This document shows, piece after piece, positions 13,197 through 24,309 of a stretch of 43,713 bases of DNA. Source of the DNA: Paraglomus occultum (lineage: Eukaryota > Glomeromycota > Glomeromycetes > Paraglomerales > Paraglomeraceae); the NCBI GenBank assembly GCA_910592205.1, contig CAJVPJ010000110.1, positions 1-43,713 on the forward strand, in the 5' to 3' direction. How positions within the stretch are numbered: the stretch's first letter is position 1; every line of letters begins with the position of its first letter. Made by a program: the position numbers and the translations under genes. The notes beneath the pieces were generated by a model. That model saw only the letters and a program-made list of their open reading frames with translations, did no database searches and was not told where the DNA came from.

Positions 13197-13715
13197 TATT
13201 ACGAGGGAAAGGTAAAGAATTGATTTTTTGTAGGCAACCAATCACACGAAAATGTGCCTGCGGGACAATTGTTTGGACAATGCGCTACTTAATTAATATA
13301 TTAATATGGGGCTTGAAAACTTCAGCTTGAAATGTCACATACTTTTTGGTTTCAAGATGAAGATAGAGATAGTCATAAAAAATTTCCCGCTTACCCTCAC
13401 TCACTCTGAGGAATCGAATACGTGTCAACCTTGCAATGGCTTGGTGTCTTCTTAGCCATGTCTTTGTCACAGTCTGCCCCAAATAATAATAAAGCTCAGA
13501 TTGCCACTGAAGAAATGCATCAGATCATAGAAGCATACCATTATTTCGTATCATACACCAATATTCAAACTCGCATCATAATAGTAAATACTTTTATTAT
13601 TGTGACATATATTTCTTGATAATTAATTTCTTTGTATTTCTTTGCTGAATATTTGATAATACTAGCAACTTTACAGCCGCCATTCACGTAGAAGAAAGGA
13701 GTTCAAGATGCCTCT
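13197..13715. other. CPSF73 upstream and HAUS2-like downstream region
   Basis: About 520 bases lie between two minus-strand genes. Open frames at 13285-13482 (-) and 13422-13619 (+) overlap each other on opposite strands and show no motif. I see no supported gene. The CPSF73 promoter must lie in the left half. Confidence 0.5.
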
Positions 13716-14740
13716 CTAGACAACACACGTTTCTTGCATTTCCTTTACAGTCTTTCTGACTCTTTCAATACAATCCGCATAGTTTCCATACGTTGCGATT
13801 GTTGATGCTGTCGAAGACACTTGTTTGTCCTGTAAAATAGTCGAAGTAATAGTGTTTACTTCCTAACATCGTTAAATGAAAATGATTGCTAGCGACGTCG
13901 CTTACTATGGCATTCTTATCAAATATTCCATGGTCTGTGACCCATTTAACACTTTCAATGTGTTCTGGAAGTGAATTAATACTTTCAACAATCGACTGGA
14001 TTAAGCATGCAAATGGCCTAATAGTAACAAGTATTAGATAATTATAATCTCATCCAACATAGTATCTTCTACTGTTACTTACCGGTGATATTCTGCTTGG
14101 AGGGTTATGTGTGGTCCTGCATATGGCTCGCGTAATCTTTTCACTAGCACTTGCTTATTATTCATTACCATGTGTACGTGATTACTAAATGCAACCAATT
14201 GTTTGATTTTTTTTTCTAGGAACAAAACTCCCAATAATAATTAGTTCATCATTAGTAAGTTCAAGGTTCCCTAGCCGTGGGACTTACCAATCTCGGAAGA
14301 CCTGACAATATCATAACTTTCAATCACGTCCTTGAACTTGTTTATGTCCTTGTTTAACTAAAGTACAGCAAAAATTAATGCTTCTAATCATTAGATCACA
14401 CATTCATTTCTCCCTACTTACACTCTCAACTTTATCCTGAACGGTCAATATTTCAGCAAGAAGATCCATCGACTCAACTGACTTTTTCGATTGCTCTGCT
14501 GTCATCGCATTCTATATAACGAAATCTGGATAGTTTAATAATGATAAATAAACTATCAATCGTGTGTCTAATGTTACTCACGTCATCAACAGCATATCCA
14601 GCGTTTTTTATCAACACCAAAACATCATCTAACGTATCTACTGAAGTTGCTTTAAGAGCGAGTTGAGAATTGCTCCGTTTTGCACGGGAATGTAGCGACA
14701 TGTCGATAATAATCTTCGAAATTTTCACCCAACGCGTCAT
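13716..14740 (-). CDS. HAUS2: HAUS augmin-like complex subunit 2
   Basis: Augmin recruits gamma-tubulin to existing microtubules so that new ones branch in the spindle. The start is ATG 14740 and the stop is TAG 13716. Exons give QLALKATSVDTLDDVLVLIK, then NAMTAEQSKKSVESMDLLAE, LNKDINKFKDVIESYDIVRS, LVKRLREPYAGPHITLQAEY, FACLIQSIVESINSLPEHIE and a final helix ending KTVKEMQETCVV. The block KRLREP....LQAEYHR, followed by a helix ending SLPEHIESVK, resembles vertebrate HAUS2 (RLLKP....IEAVYHR, then a helix with LETHLETIR). The product, about 230 residues, is helical and coiled-coil-like throughout, as in the family. The gene shares a short divergent promoter with PDAP1. A different small coiled-coil protein is the main alternative. 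Confidence 0.68.
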
Positions 14741-14811
14741 AACTATTCTTCTACGTCACGTGCACTTATTTGGCACATAAATTGGGTCAAACTGAGAGTT
14801 GACTTTAAATA
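14741..14811. promoter_or_regulatory. 71-bp divergent promoter with CACGTG
   Basis: The start codons of the HAUS2-like gene (14740, minus) and PDAP1 (14812, plus) are separated by 71 bases, so both genes must share control DNA unless either has an upstream non-coding exon. An E-box type palindrome, CACGTG, sits at 14757-14762. No TATA box is obvious. Confidence 0.6.
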
Positions 14812-15663
14812 ATGTCGGGCAGGCGAAATTACAGAAATAAAAGAAAACCAGTGCGTGGTGGAGGTCATCGTTTCACTCCCGCACTCCGTCGTTCGACCGC
14901 AAAACGTGGCGAGGATGAAGAAATGTGGGGTGTAAGTTTGGTTGGGGATTTTTTTCACGCACAGTTTAAGCGCATGGCCCATTAAGATTCTAATGCTGAA
15001 ATGTTCTGTGATCAACCTATTCAGGATAATAAAGAAGAAGAGGAAAGCTCTGGAGAAGCTGAAAGCCAAGAAGAACAAAGTAAAGGATCCGCGACTGAAG
15101 AGTTGCAAAATGACTCTGAGAGCGAAGACGAGGGACAGGACGAGGTACTTACTATCATATCGATTCACGTACTCGAATATTATTCTCATCTTACTCGCTT
15201 GTTAAGCCACCAAGCAATCCTAATCATATAAGAAAGGAAGATAATATAAAGAACGCTAATGCTTCAGAACCTCGGCAAATGTCTCGGCGAGAGAGGTAAG
15301 CATGAGACAGCGTATTGCTACATAAAGTTGTTGTGATCGACTCACTCTTGAAACTATCATTCAGAGAAGCAGCCGAAAAAGAAGCAGCTAGGGAGCAGTA
15401 TTGGAAACTTCATTTGGAAGGTAAAACTGAACAAGCCAAGGCCGATTTAGCACGCCTAGCTCTTATAAGAAAACAGCGAGAAGAAGCTGCAAATGCGAGA
15501 AAGGCGAAAGCAGAAGGTCAGTAAAGCTCTTTCCTAAAAGCTAAATTGTGCACTTCCGTCATCTGATCTCGTCTTTCTTCTGGACATTGTTATTATCCTG
15601 ATAGCTAAAGCTGCAGAGCAGAAAGCAAGATTGGAAAAAGAGGGTCGAAAGATACGAAAATGA
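14812..15663 (+). CDS. PDAP1: 28 kDa heat- and acid-stable phosphoprotein (PDAP1/PP28 family)
   Basis: The start ATG 14812 opens an Arg/Lys-rich N-terminus ([18 protein letters not shown]) that ends MWG before an intron with donor GTAAGT. The second exon (from 15025) is acidic, with [16 protein letters not shown] and [11 protein letters not shown], giving casein-kinase-2-like phosphorylation sites. A short exon ends SRRER, and the next holds the family hallmark [20 protein letters not shown] followed by KQREEAA (15405-15495). A last exon, [18 protein letters not shown], ends at TGA 15663. The [14 protein letters not shown] core is almost identical to animal PDAP1. The molecular role is poorly defined; the animal protein is a phosphoprotein reported to bind PDGF-A, which cannot be its role in a fungus. 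Confidence 0.93.
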
Positions 15664-15990
15664 AAAATGAGAACTATTGACAGGATATTACTCGTTTTAT
15701 ATTTGTAATATAGTTTTCGTTTTGCTTTAATGTAGAAGACTTGTATGTCACTTGAACCCAAATAAATTAACTGCGTGAACATAGAGTTTGAAAACCTAAA
15801 TTCTCGTTTTATATCTAAGCTTTCTCCATGTTCTACTTTTTCTTATTCCTTGTCATCTTCTCATAGATGAGACAAATATATAATTAAATCGTATTCGTGT
15901 CAAAGTCAATATTTAACATGAATTCTAATTAAACTCTATAATGGTATAATGAAACTAATTGGTCAAATAAAGCTGATTACTCATAAAATT
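15664..15990. other. Convergent 3' region between PDAP1 and Kei1
   Basis: This AT-rich stretch must contain the 3' untranslated regions of two convergent genes. AATAAA-like hexamers occur (for example near 15762 on plus). I see nothing else in it. Confidence 0.5.
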
Positions 15991-17043
15991 CTAAAGTTCA
16001 ATTTCTTCGTCCCCTACGTCCGCACGTTTTGATGCTCCCCGCCGGCCCAGATTCTTTAGCAAAGCATCTCCAGACATCGAATCACGCGGGCTATTGAGAT
16101 CAGATGAGGATAGATTCGCATACTTCTTCCCGCTATACAGAGCATATGACTGAACTACTACTGCAAAGTAAATCTAATTCACGGTAAATGGGCATGAAAT
16201 TGTTAAAATCCCGTGTGGTGTAAATATAGTTAAAGACATCTGTCTGTGATGAGCAAAAGTCCACTCACGTGCACAAGCCATAACACAACCAGCCAAACTA
16301 TAGCAATAGTTGCTTCCGCCTTCCATGCCGGCAATTCATCTGACGAACTCTGTGTGTTATTTCCACCTTCGTCTCCATCTATCTCTCCGCTTGTCTTATC
16401 GTCAGAATCTGCTATACTTGCTGCGCTCTGAGCAAATTCTTCTATAATCACTGGAGTATGATCTATCACGAAGTACCATAATATACCAAATGTTATGGTG
16501 AAAACTGTGCTTGCCAGTACATCTATCCAATAAAATTGTGAATATAGGCGGATTACTGTTGGATTGTCCTATGGCAAAGGGTAAGGAACTAGTGTGAGAA
16601 AAGAAACGCAAAAACGAGCCTTGATTAATTAAGAAGTGAGTATACCTGTAAGATACCATATAGCAAACAATAACCTATTAAAACGGTGGCACTTATGGAA
16701 TATATGTAAGATATGATGGAGATTACTCCTCCACCGTAAAATAAATTAAGTATGCCGAAAAAGCCCGAGAGTTTGTTCAACTGTCGAATAAATCAAGATT
16801 ATGTTGCATGAACATGTGTACTATAAAATGTTGCCAGTAAAAAACGAATGCACAACCAGTTGCGCTACAAAAATAACGAACCAAAGCTATTACTGTTATG
16901 AGGATGACTCCTGTTGCAAAACAGCCTTCGTTTAGTTAACGGGATACTTTGAGCAAATCATGTTCTAAACATCATGTTTTCGCACCTGTCTTAAGATCAA
17001 CACAACCACAGCACTTTCTTGTGTGAAATCTACTTAAATACAT
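15991..17043 (-). CDS. KEI1: Inositol phosphorylceramide synthase regulatory subunit Kei1
   Basis: Kei1 partners the catalytic subunit Aur1 in the Golgi to make inositol phosphorylceramide, a fungal sphingolipid. The start is ATG 17043 (MYLSRFHTRKCCGCVDLKTG). Splicing continues to GVILITVIAL, then LNKLSGFFGILNLFYGGG, ISIISYIYSISATVLIGYCL (a membrane span), LYGILQ, and DNPTVIRLYSQFYWIDVLAS with another span. An acidic Ser-rich loop (SDDKTSGEIDGDEGG) and a further span (IAIVWLVVLWLVH) lead to IYFAVVVQSYALYSGKKYA and a Ser/Arg-rich tail with stop TAG at 15991. Four predicted spans, the LKTG start and the LYSGKKYA after the last span fit the family as I know it. The large acidic loop between the third and fourth spans is notable. 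Confidence 0.82.
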
Positions 17044-17214
17044 TATTGCTTAATATAAAGTGTATTCTACAAACCGCGCGAACTTTGCTTGTTTGAAATT
17101 CCAACTGGTATGTCCGATTAGGGAAATACATTTAACACCCGTTTTCAGTAGGATCTACATTTTTTCATACATGTGGCATGTCTATTGTGTTTAACTAATT
17201 AATTGAATCAAATA
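17044..17214. promoter_or_regulatory. 171-bp divergent region between Kei1 and mtIF2
   Basis: The two start codons point away from each other across 171 bases, so control elements for both genes probably lie here. The sequence is AT-rich with several TTAATTAA-like stretches. I see no CACGTG motif, unlike several other upstream regions in this window. Confidence 0.5.
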
Positions 17215-20200
17215 ATGCGTTCTTTGAAATCAAAGCTAACCAAAACCGCCAGGCCATTCTGTTTTAAACCTTCACCCACCGACAGACGCTTTTATACAAG
17301 AGATTCATCTGATCCATCTAAGTTCAGATTGAAAGATACGCAATGGAAGAAACCGGCGACGCATGACCGAGACATGAATAGATTGGATCTGCCAATACGC
17401 GATCCGATAGAAGCTCAAAGAAAACCCCAAAGAACGCAGGAGGAACTGGCGGATGTTCTGCAAGGTTTTCTACATCCTAACCAACACAATTCCAAGTCAA
17501 CCGCACGTGATATAGGCTCTATACGAAAATCGATCAATTCTGATACGTCATATCCTCGCTCTGGCAAACCTTTCAAACGATTTCCCTCTGATCGATTTGC
17601 ATCCAAAGATATCCGCTCTCCCGATGGCTCTTCCAATTGGTCCACAGACCGCAGGTATCCAAAGGCCTCTCAACCATTGCCCTTTTCACGATCTCCATCA
17701 AGGACAGATGTTCCTACACCAAAGCGAGATTGGAAATCTCCAAGACCACCTCCTTGGCCCAAACGTCTTCCAGCAGTTGAAAAGCCTGCTCAGCCGTGGC
17801 CTCGACATGATGCTCCAGATCAACCATTTCGCGCAGCTCCAGCTCCAGTCACGACTCCTACACCAATACAACAACCGAGACCTTCCGTAGCCCCGGCTGT
17901 CGTCGATCCGCAAGCACCAGCCGAAATAATCGAGCCGGAGGTTGCCGCGGAGGAAATAGACGATCTGACTGATATTGGGGATGTATCTCGACCAAAGAGC
18001 AAACTTGTCAGGCGTGACGAAGGGCGATCAAAAGAAGGGCTTTCCAAACGAGAACGATTCTTTAAGAAAAAACAAGAGGACGAATTAGATGATGGATTGA
18101 CTTATGATGAATTGGAACTGAGTGAAAGGAAAAAGGAGAAAAAACAAACTATCAAAGTCGAGGAAAAGATTAAAAAAGAAGTCTATCTGCCTGAAGCTAT
18201 CAGCGTGGCTAATCTTGCAAAGGTGATTGGGTTACGATTGGGTAAGAGTCTGAAGCAAATTTTCGTGATGAGAGCTTATAATCTGATATTACACAACTAA
18301 TTATTACTTTGTACAGATAAATTTGAAAGAAAATTACAAGAATTGGGAATCGAGTATACCACGCATGATCATTGCAAGTTGCTCATATTATACGAATAAT
18401 ATTATGATTTTGATGAGTTTTGGTTACTTACTTTTTACTCTTATTTTCTAGTGCTTACATCCGAGGTAGCAAGCCTAATTGCTCTCGAGTACGACTTAAA
18501 TCCCGTAATAAATCAGGATGTGGCAATTGATCTGTTTCCAAAGTAGTCTATCCTCCAAGATTTACTAGCTTTTAAGAATTTTTCCATCGACGATGAAATT
18601 CTATTTGTTTTTTTAGCTCTTGGCATTAGTGACTTATATAAACTAACTTCTCAATATCGTTTTCTCTAAACAAACAAACGAACAAACTAAGACCTAAACC
18701 ATCTGACATGTCCATTTACCCATTGCGTCCACCAGTAGTTACAATAATGGGACACGTGGATCATGGGAAGACAACATTGCTCGACTCATTGAGAAAGACT
18801 TCAGTTGCAGCCGGAGAAGCAGGAGGAATTACACAGCACATTGGAGCGTTTAGCGGTTAGTATCGGTGAGCGTGTGAGCAATGTGAATCTATACTTGCTG
18901 GTTATATGTAAACTAGACCTTTATCCTTAATATTACCGTTCATTTGTTCTTTGACAGTAACCCTTCCATCAAAGAAAACAATCACTTTTCTTGATACGCC
19001 GGGACATGCTGCATTTACAGCAATGCGGGCGCGAGGAGCCCATGTGACTGATATTGTGGTCTTAGTTGTCGCTGCTGATGATGGCGTCAAGCCGCAGACC
19101 ATCGAGGCAATTCAACACGCTAAAGATGCGAATGGTAAAAAATACGTGCTTGAGGAGGGTTAACTGACACGTACAAGTTTAATGATGTTTTCTTTGTATG
19201 GTTAACAGTACCTCTTATCGTGGCAATAAACAAGATTGATAAGCACGACGCGAATTTGGTGAGTATTTAAGAACACGCGTAAACTTATAGCGCTTGATAT
19301 TTTACCCTAATGCTGTTAATTTCATGTTTCGGAAGGATATCGTACGGGAAGGTTTGTTAAAGCATGAGATCTTTCTCGAAGAAGACGGCGGAGAGACGCA
19401 GTCAATTCAAGTCTCGGCTTTAAAGGTAAACTAGCGCATAGTAATACTGTCTTTCTCAATATATTACACATGCACACATATTTGTTGTATATATACTTTG
19501 GCCCTTGAAAATATCTCATTTACAACTTTTAGTATTATGGTTACCTCCCTCACTATTGCTTTGTATCAACTGTTTTGTCTTTTATTTTGCCGAGTGGGAT
19601 TGTCTAAACTGTTCTCATCGATAGGGTAAAGGCCTAGATGATTTGGAGGAGGCTATAGTAGCCCTCGCAGAAATGCTGGATATTCGTGCAGAAGTAGATA
19701 TAGGTTGTGAAGGTTACGTTATCGAATCACAAGTCGAAAAAGGCAGAGGGTGAGGATTTTTTGTGAGTATTTATAGTTACGTATTGAAAAGGTTTACACT
19801 GTACAATTGCATACTAAAAGATGTCATTGGATGGGCTTCTATTGGACAAATCGAATAGAAATGTGGCAACGGTGTTGGTAAAACGAGGAACTTTAAAAGT
19901 AGGAAGCATCATTGTGGCCGGAAGAAGTTGGTGTAAAGTTAGAAATATGGTTGATGAGAACGGGAAGACAATGAAACAGGTATTACCCGGAACTCCGGTT
20001 AAGGTTATCGGATGGAAGGAGTTGCCTAATGCTGGAGATGAAGTTTTAGAAGCCGAAAATGAGGTAGATTTCGATGGACACTAAGTTGAACTGAAGGTTT
20101 AAATGTCTATATCACCCTTATTGTCTTGATCTGATTGATATTTTACTTGCCTATGTTAGGATCTCGCCAAAAAAGTTACTGAGAACCGCACATTAAAGCA

Positions 20201-21312
20201 TATACGAGAACAACAGGTCAAAGATCTTGAAGTAATTAATGAAAAACGCAGACAACGTAAAGAAGAGATACACGAAGAACGTAGCCAGATGAGAGACATG
20301 AAGAGAGCAGTTTGGATGTATTATCAAGGGCTTTTACCTGAATATCCTTCGAGGCCTCCGCCCGTTGTTAAGCCTACTAATGAAGATGAAAAACAAGTAA
20401 AACGCTTGTGCGTTGTTGTCAAAGGTGATGCATATATGAATATAAAGCTGTTAACTTATTCAATATTTATCTTTCAAAGAAAGAATATGATATTTACACA
20501 AGTGTAATTGTAATAGGCGATGTGAGTGGTACGGTCGAGGCAGTTGTCAATGCATTGGATGAAGTTGGAAACAATGAAATACGCGTAGATGTGATCGACT
20601 TTGGTGTTGGAGATGTCACAGAGTCAGATATACAAATGGCAGCGGCAACAGAGGGTGGTGAGTAACTGGGAGCAACAGCGTTATCACGAACACAATTATA
20701 ATTCAGTTTGATCAATAGTTATTAACACAGATATTTGCTTAACCCTAAGGAATAATTATCGGGTTTAACGTAAAGGCTGGTAAGAAGGTCCAATCAGAAG
20801 CCAGTAGATTAAAGGTCGATATCTTAACTTTCAATATAATATACAAACTCCTTGAAGAGGTGAAATCACGCCTCACCAGTTTGCTTCCGCCCATTATTGA
20901 AACACACGTTACGGGTGAAGCAACAATTCTACAAATATTCCAGATTACTGTTAAAGGTAAACAACAGAAACCAATAGCTGGATGTAGAGTGACCAATGGG
21001 ACTATACTTAAAAATCAAAGAGTGCGTGTTATGAGAGGAAGTCGGATGATTTGGGAAGGTACGTAATAAATAAAAAAATACGTTGTCAATATAGCTTGGC
21101 TAACATGGCCCATTGCTGTTATGTTTACTGATTGATTATGGTTTCTGTTTTGCAATGTAGGTGCTCTAGAGTCTCTGAAACAAGTGAAAAAGGATATGAC
21201 TGAAGTTAAAAAGGGGATGGAATGTGGGATGGGATTTGACGATAATTTCGAGTTTCAAGAAGGTGATCTAATTCAGAGTATCGTTACAAAAGAGATACCA
21301 CGTTCTTTGTGA
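17215..21312 (+). CDS. IFM1: Mitochondrial translation initiation factor IF-2
   Basis: This GTPase places initiator tRNA on the mitochondrial small ribosomal subunit. ATG 17215 starts a basic, Ser/Arg-rich leader typical of mitochondrial import ([19 protein letters not shown], then RRFYT). A long Pro-rich, probably disordered section and a Lys/Glu-rich coiled part lead to the IF2 N-domain ([17 protein letters not shown]). The G domain shows G1 [11 protein letters not shown]2 [14 protein letters not shown]3 DTPGHAAF, G4 NKID and G5 SALKGKG. Domain II ([20 protein letters not shown]) and the C-terminal domains ([15 protein letters not shown], then [15 protein letters not shown]) are complete, ending RSL-TGA at 21312. 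There are more than ten introns. One, after THDH at 18373, appears to use a GC donor (GCAAGT). Confidence 0.96.
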
Positions 21313-21884
21313 CGGAGTATCAGTAATAGAGATATGTATGATATAATATAGACTTAGAAAATCGCTAGATTTAATATGCTGAGTATTTGAACAATTGGCA
21401 TGTAGAAACTCTCTGTTCGTCATTCAATTGGTAAAAATTTTATTCCCCATCTGAACGCACATTTTCCAACATCTTAGGATAAAGAGAAGAGAGTAATTAG
21501 TCATATAATAATAGAAATAATAAAAGTCTTTAGGAAATAAGTAAATTCAATTTCAAAGGAATGAACGAATCCCAATAGACTTATACGATCATTTGCACTC
21601 ACGTATTCATGATCATCACTAGTTGAATTTACGATAAAGTAGTCATGAAACGCAACATTAATTTACAAAGAGTAGCATCACAGTAAACGACAGATGCTAA
21701 ATTTCAAGTAGACTGTAGGGAGACTATCAACTAACGATCGATTGGCATGTGTACAAAACTCCCCAATGATGTCACGAAAATCCTATCTCAAACATTCCAA
21801 CAGCTAGTCTCTGTTATTCTCTCGAACAACATATTCCTTTGAAGGCCCTCATTCAAACTCAATATCTCCTTAAGGCCCTCATCT
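21313..21884. other. Convergent 3' region between mtIF2 and the membrane protein gene
   Basis: About 570 AT-rich bases lie between two convergent stop codons. No open frame with a motif or RNA-like structure is visible. Both 3' untranslated regions should lie here. Confidence 0.5.
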
Positions 21885-22798
21885 TTACTCTCCACCAACC
21901 ATAATCTCCTCACTTCCTGGTAGTTGCGTCCCACTTACGCCGCCAATAGCCAACGGTCCGCTAGTTCCACTAGTACCAGTCATAGCCTCCAATTCATCTT
22001 GCGTCGGCACGGTTAGTTCATCATCGATCAACGCCTCAGGTGTCCCTACATTCACCTGTCCGTACCATCTATCATCGTAGTATCCCCCTGAGGGATAAAA
22101 CGGATTAGGATTCTGGAAATACTGCTGGTTCTGGAAATACAGTGCCTGCTGCTGTTGCACACCCAGCAATCTATTCATGTATTTCACATATAATCCATCC
22201 ACCATTTCTTGATAAGCTTTGCGGCGTGATTGCCAGTATTCGGTGATAGCACTTCGAGGCTTAGGACTTGGTGCCGCAGTAGAAGTGGCTTGGGGAGAGG
22301 AGGGTATAGCACTGACGGACTTTGGTGAAGTTAGTCTAATCACTTCAAAGCCGAATCCGATGATCATTTGAACTGTTGATACAAGTCCAATTACGAGTAG
22401 TAACGAGTTCCATATGAAGAACCTATAAATGAGTTAGCGCGTATAAATATTTACGTACACGTGTGTTTGGGGTGTGTGTAAATGAGAAAGTAAGAAGGAA
22501 AGGAGGGAGGGGACAATGATTCGTGCGAAATATGTAAAAAAAAAAAAAGATATGAATAACAGAGTTAGTAAGCCACTAACGATTATATTTACAACACGAG
22601 AAACCTCGCATGCGAGTATGTGCATGTATTGTTTCATCGACGCCAAGGGAGATAGCATGAAATAAAACTTGTCACTTACATCATAGTCAATTGCGCAAGG
22701 AAGGCCATCCATCTATTTAATGCTGTATAGAATGCTACCGATATGCGGAACACCTTTCGAATGATGCCATAGAAGAATAATATTATGGCGTGGAACAT
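21885..22798 (-). CDS. Unrecognised two-exon membrane protein, about 200 residues
   Basis: I do not recognise the family. Exon 1 starts at ATG 22798 with a hydrophobic segment (MFHAIILFFYGIIRKVFRIS), then YTALNRWMAFLAQLTMM, and ends at donor GTAAGT near 22678. Exon 2 begins at about 22421 with the strong membrane span FIWNSLLLVIGLVSTVQMII, in frame after splicing. A Ser/Pro/Ala-rich linker follows, then a charged helix (EYWQSRRKAYQEMVDGLY), a Gln/Tyr/Asn/Pro-rich low-complexity segment (residues about 140-165) and an acidic Gly/Thr-rich tail ending GGE-TAA at 21885. The design is two membrane segments plus a long hydrophilic C-terminus. An upstream non-coding exon is possible. Both exons read without disruption, so I treat it as a live gene. 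Confidence 0.6.
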
Positions 22799-24309
22799 TT
22801 TGTATAACTTAATAATAATAGGAGAATATGTGTGCTGTTTTTTTAGATATAAGTATCTATTTCGGTTAAAATCTATTTATCCGTTGTCTCTCTCTCTCTT
22901 ATTCTCTCTCTCTCGGATGGGGAAGGGGATTGGAATGTCAACTCCCCTTTTTTCAGAGTCTGAAAACAATAGTCCTTGCTCGCTACTATTTATTCATATT
23001 TGAGTGACGTCGAACGTAAGATGTAAATTGGTGATATTTACTAATTATGGCTTTAGAAGTTGACTGTTCACGTGTGAATCAATCTTATCGTCACATGAAA
23101 ATAACATATAAGTAAAGGTTGTTAGTGTTATGTGGAATTGAAAGGGTCATGAGATAAATAAATTGCAATGGGCATTGTGCCACGCCGAATTTCAGGGGTT
23201 CACAATTACAATGTTAAAATTAAATTAAAACGTATAATTTAAACAGTGTGCCCGTTATCTATGCGCCACACCATCATTGATGCAAGCGTAGAAATACCAT
23301 AACTCGGCAAATTATTGAATGCATTCTATTTGTTATACTAATCATTAAGTATAATGTTTACCTACAACATTTCTGTCATTTCTTTCAACTGAAATTTCAT
23401 TGGTTTGGATGACGACTATTGGATGACCAAGTATTCCGAATTCGCTTCTACAACAAAGCTCTTAGCAACACGTGAGGTAATCATTGTCTTTGGTAGACGT
23501 CAGTTCATCATACTTACATAAGAAGATTATCTGTTATACTTCGGTATTTATGGACCAAAATAAAATCAACGCGTGAGAGACACTTGGTATAACCTTATAA
23601 GGGTGCCCGTTACCCTTCTTGTGCTTTATAAATACTATTTTAGTATATAGTATTGACGTATGAATTTGGGCATCGAACGCCGTTAAGCCAATAGTTATGG
23701 TTGGACTTTTGTAATCAAAAGCACGTTTCCTTGTTTATTTACAAAATAAGGTTAATTTTTGGAAGTCGGTTTTTTTTTCATGACCTAGAATTACTAGAAA
23801 CCATTATCTTCTGATCAATAATTACTTCCGACAAAACTTTATAGTAAGTCGTTCTTTAATACTTATATATTTATTCATATTTTATATAAGTATTATTTAA
23901 TGCTTTATACACAAAATAATTAGGCTTTTAGTTTAATGTTGCTAATAGACATAGTGGATAGTAATAATTAAAATCTCGAGGTTAATAATAAGTAGGAATT
24001 AGCATAAAAAAATTTTGAGTCACTATTCTTGTTTAACGTTGCTAATAACTTACATTTTTAACTTATTATATTAAATTTATTTATTAGTATGTGACCATGT
24101 ATAGTAATAATAAAAAAATAAACAAAGCTGCTCTTTCATTGTATTTATTGTTGTCAATCAGTTTTTTTTAAAGAATCGAAACTAATTATAGACCGGTTTA
24201 CATTTTCAAAAGTGCGTCGTTGATCAACAAAATATTATAGCCACTCCACTTTGTTTAAAGTAATAAAATGTATTTGTATATGAAAAATTATAATAATTCA
24301 ACTAAGTAA
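22799..24309. other. AT-rich intergenic region
   Basis: About 1.5 kb is without a supported gene. It holds a CT-rich simple repeat near 22887-22914, two CACGTG hexamers (23069-23074 and 23469-23474), and, from about 23700 rightward, very AT-rich sequence with many TTATT/AATAA runs. It leads into the transposon graveyard and may itself be old transposon sequence, but I see no coding trace. Confidence 0.5.
22887..22914. repeat. CT-dinucleotide microsatellite
   Basis: Alternating CT units interrupted by TATT lie just upstream of the minus-strand membrane protein gene (its start is at 22798). On the coding strand this is a GA-rich tract in a promoter-proximal position. Confidence 0.85.

Noticed and set aside
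22434-22712. 92-codon minus frame with hydrophobic stretches
   Set aside because: It covers the intron and part of exon 1 of the membrane protein gene in a different frame; the spliced reading is better.
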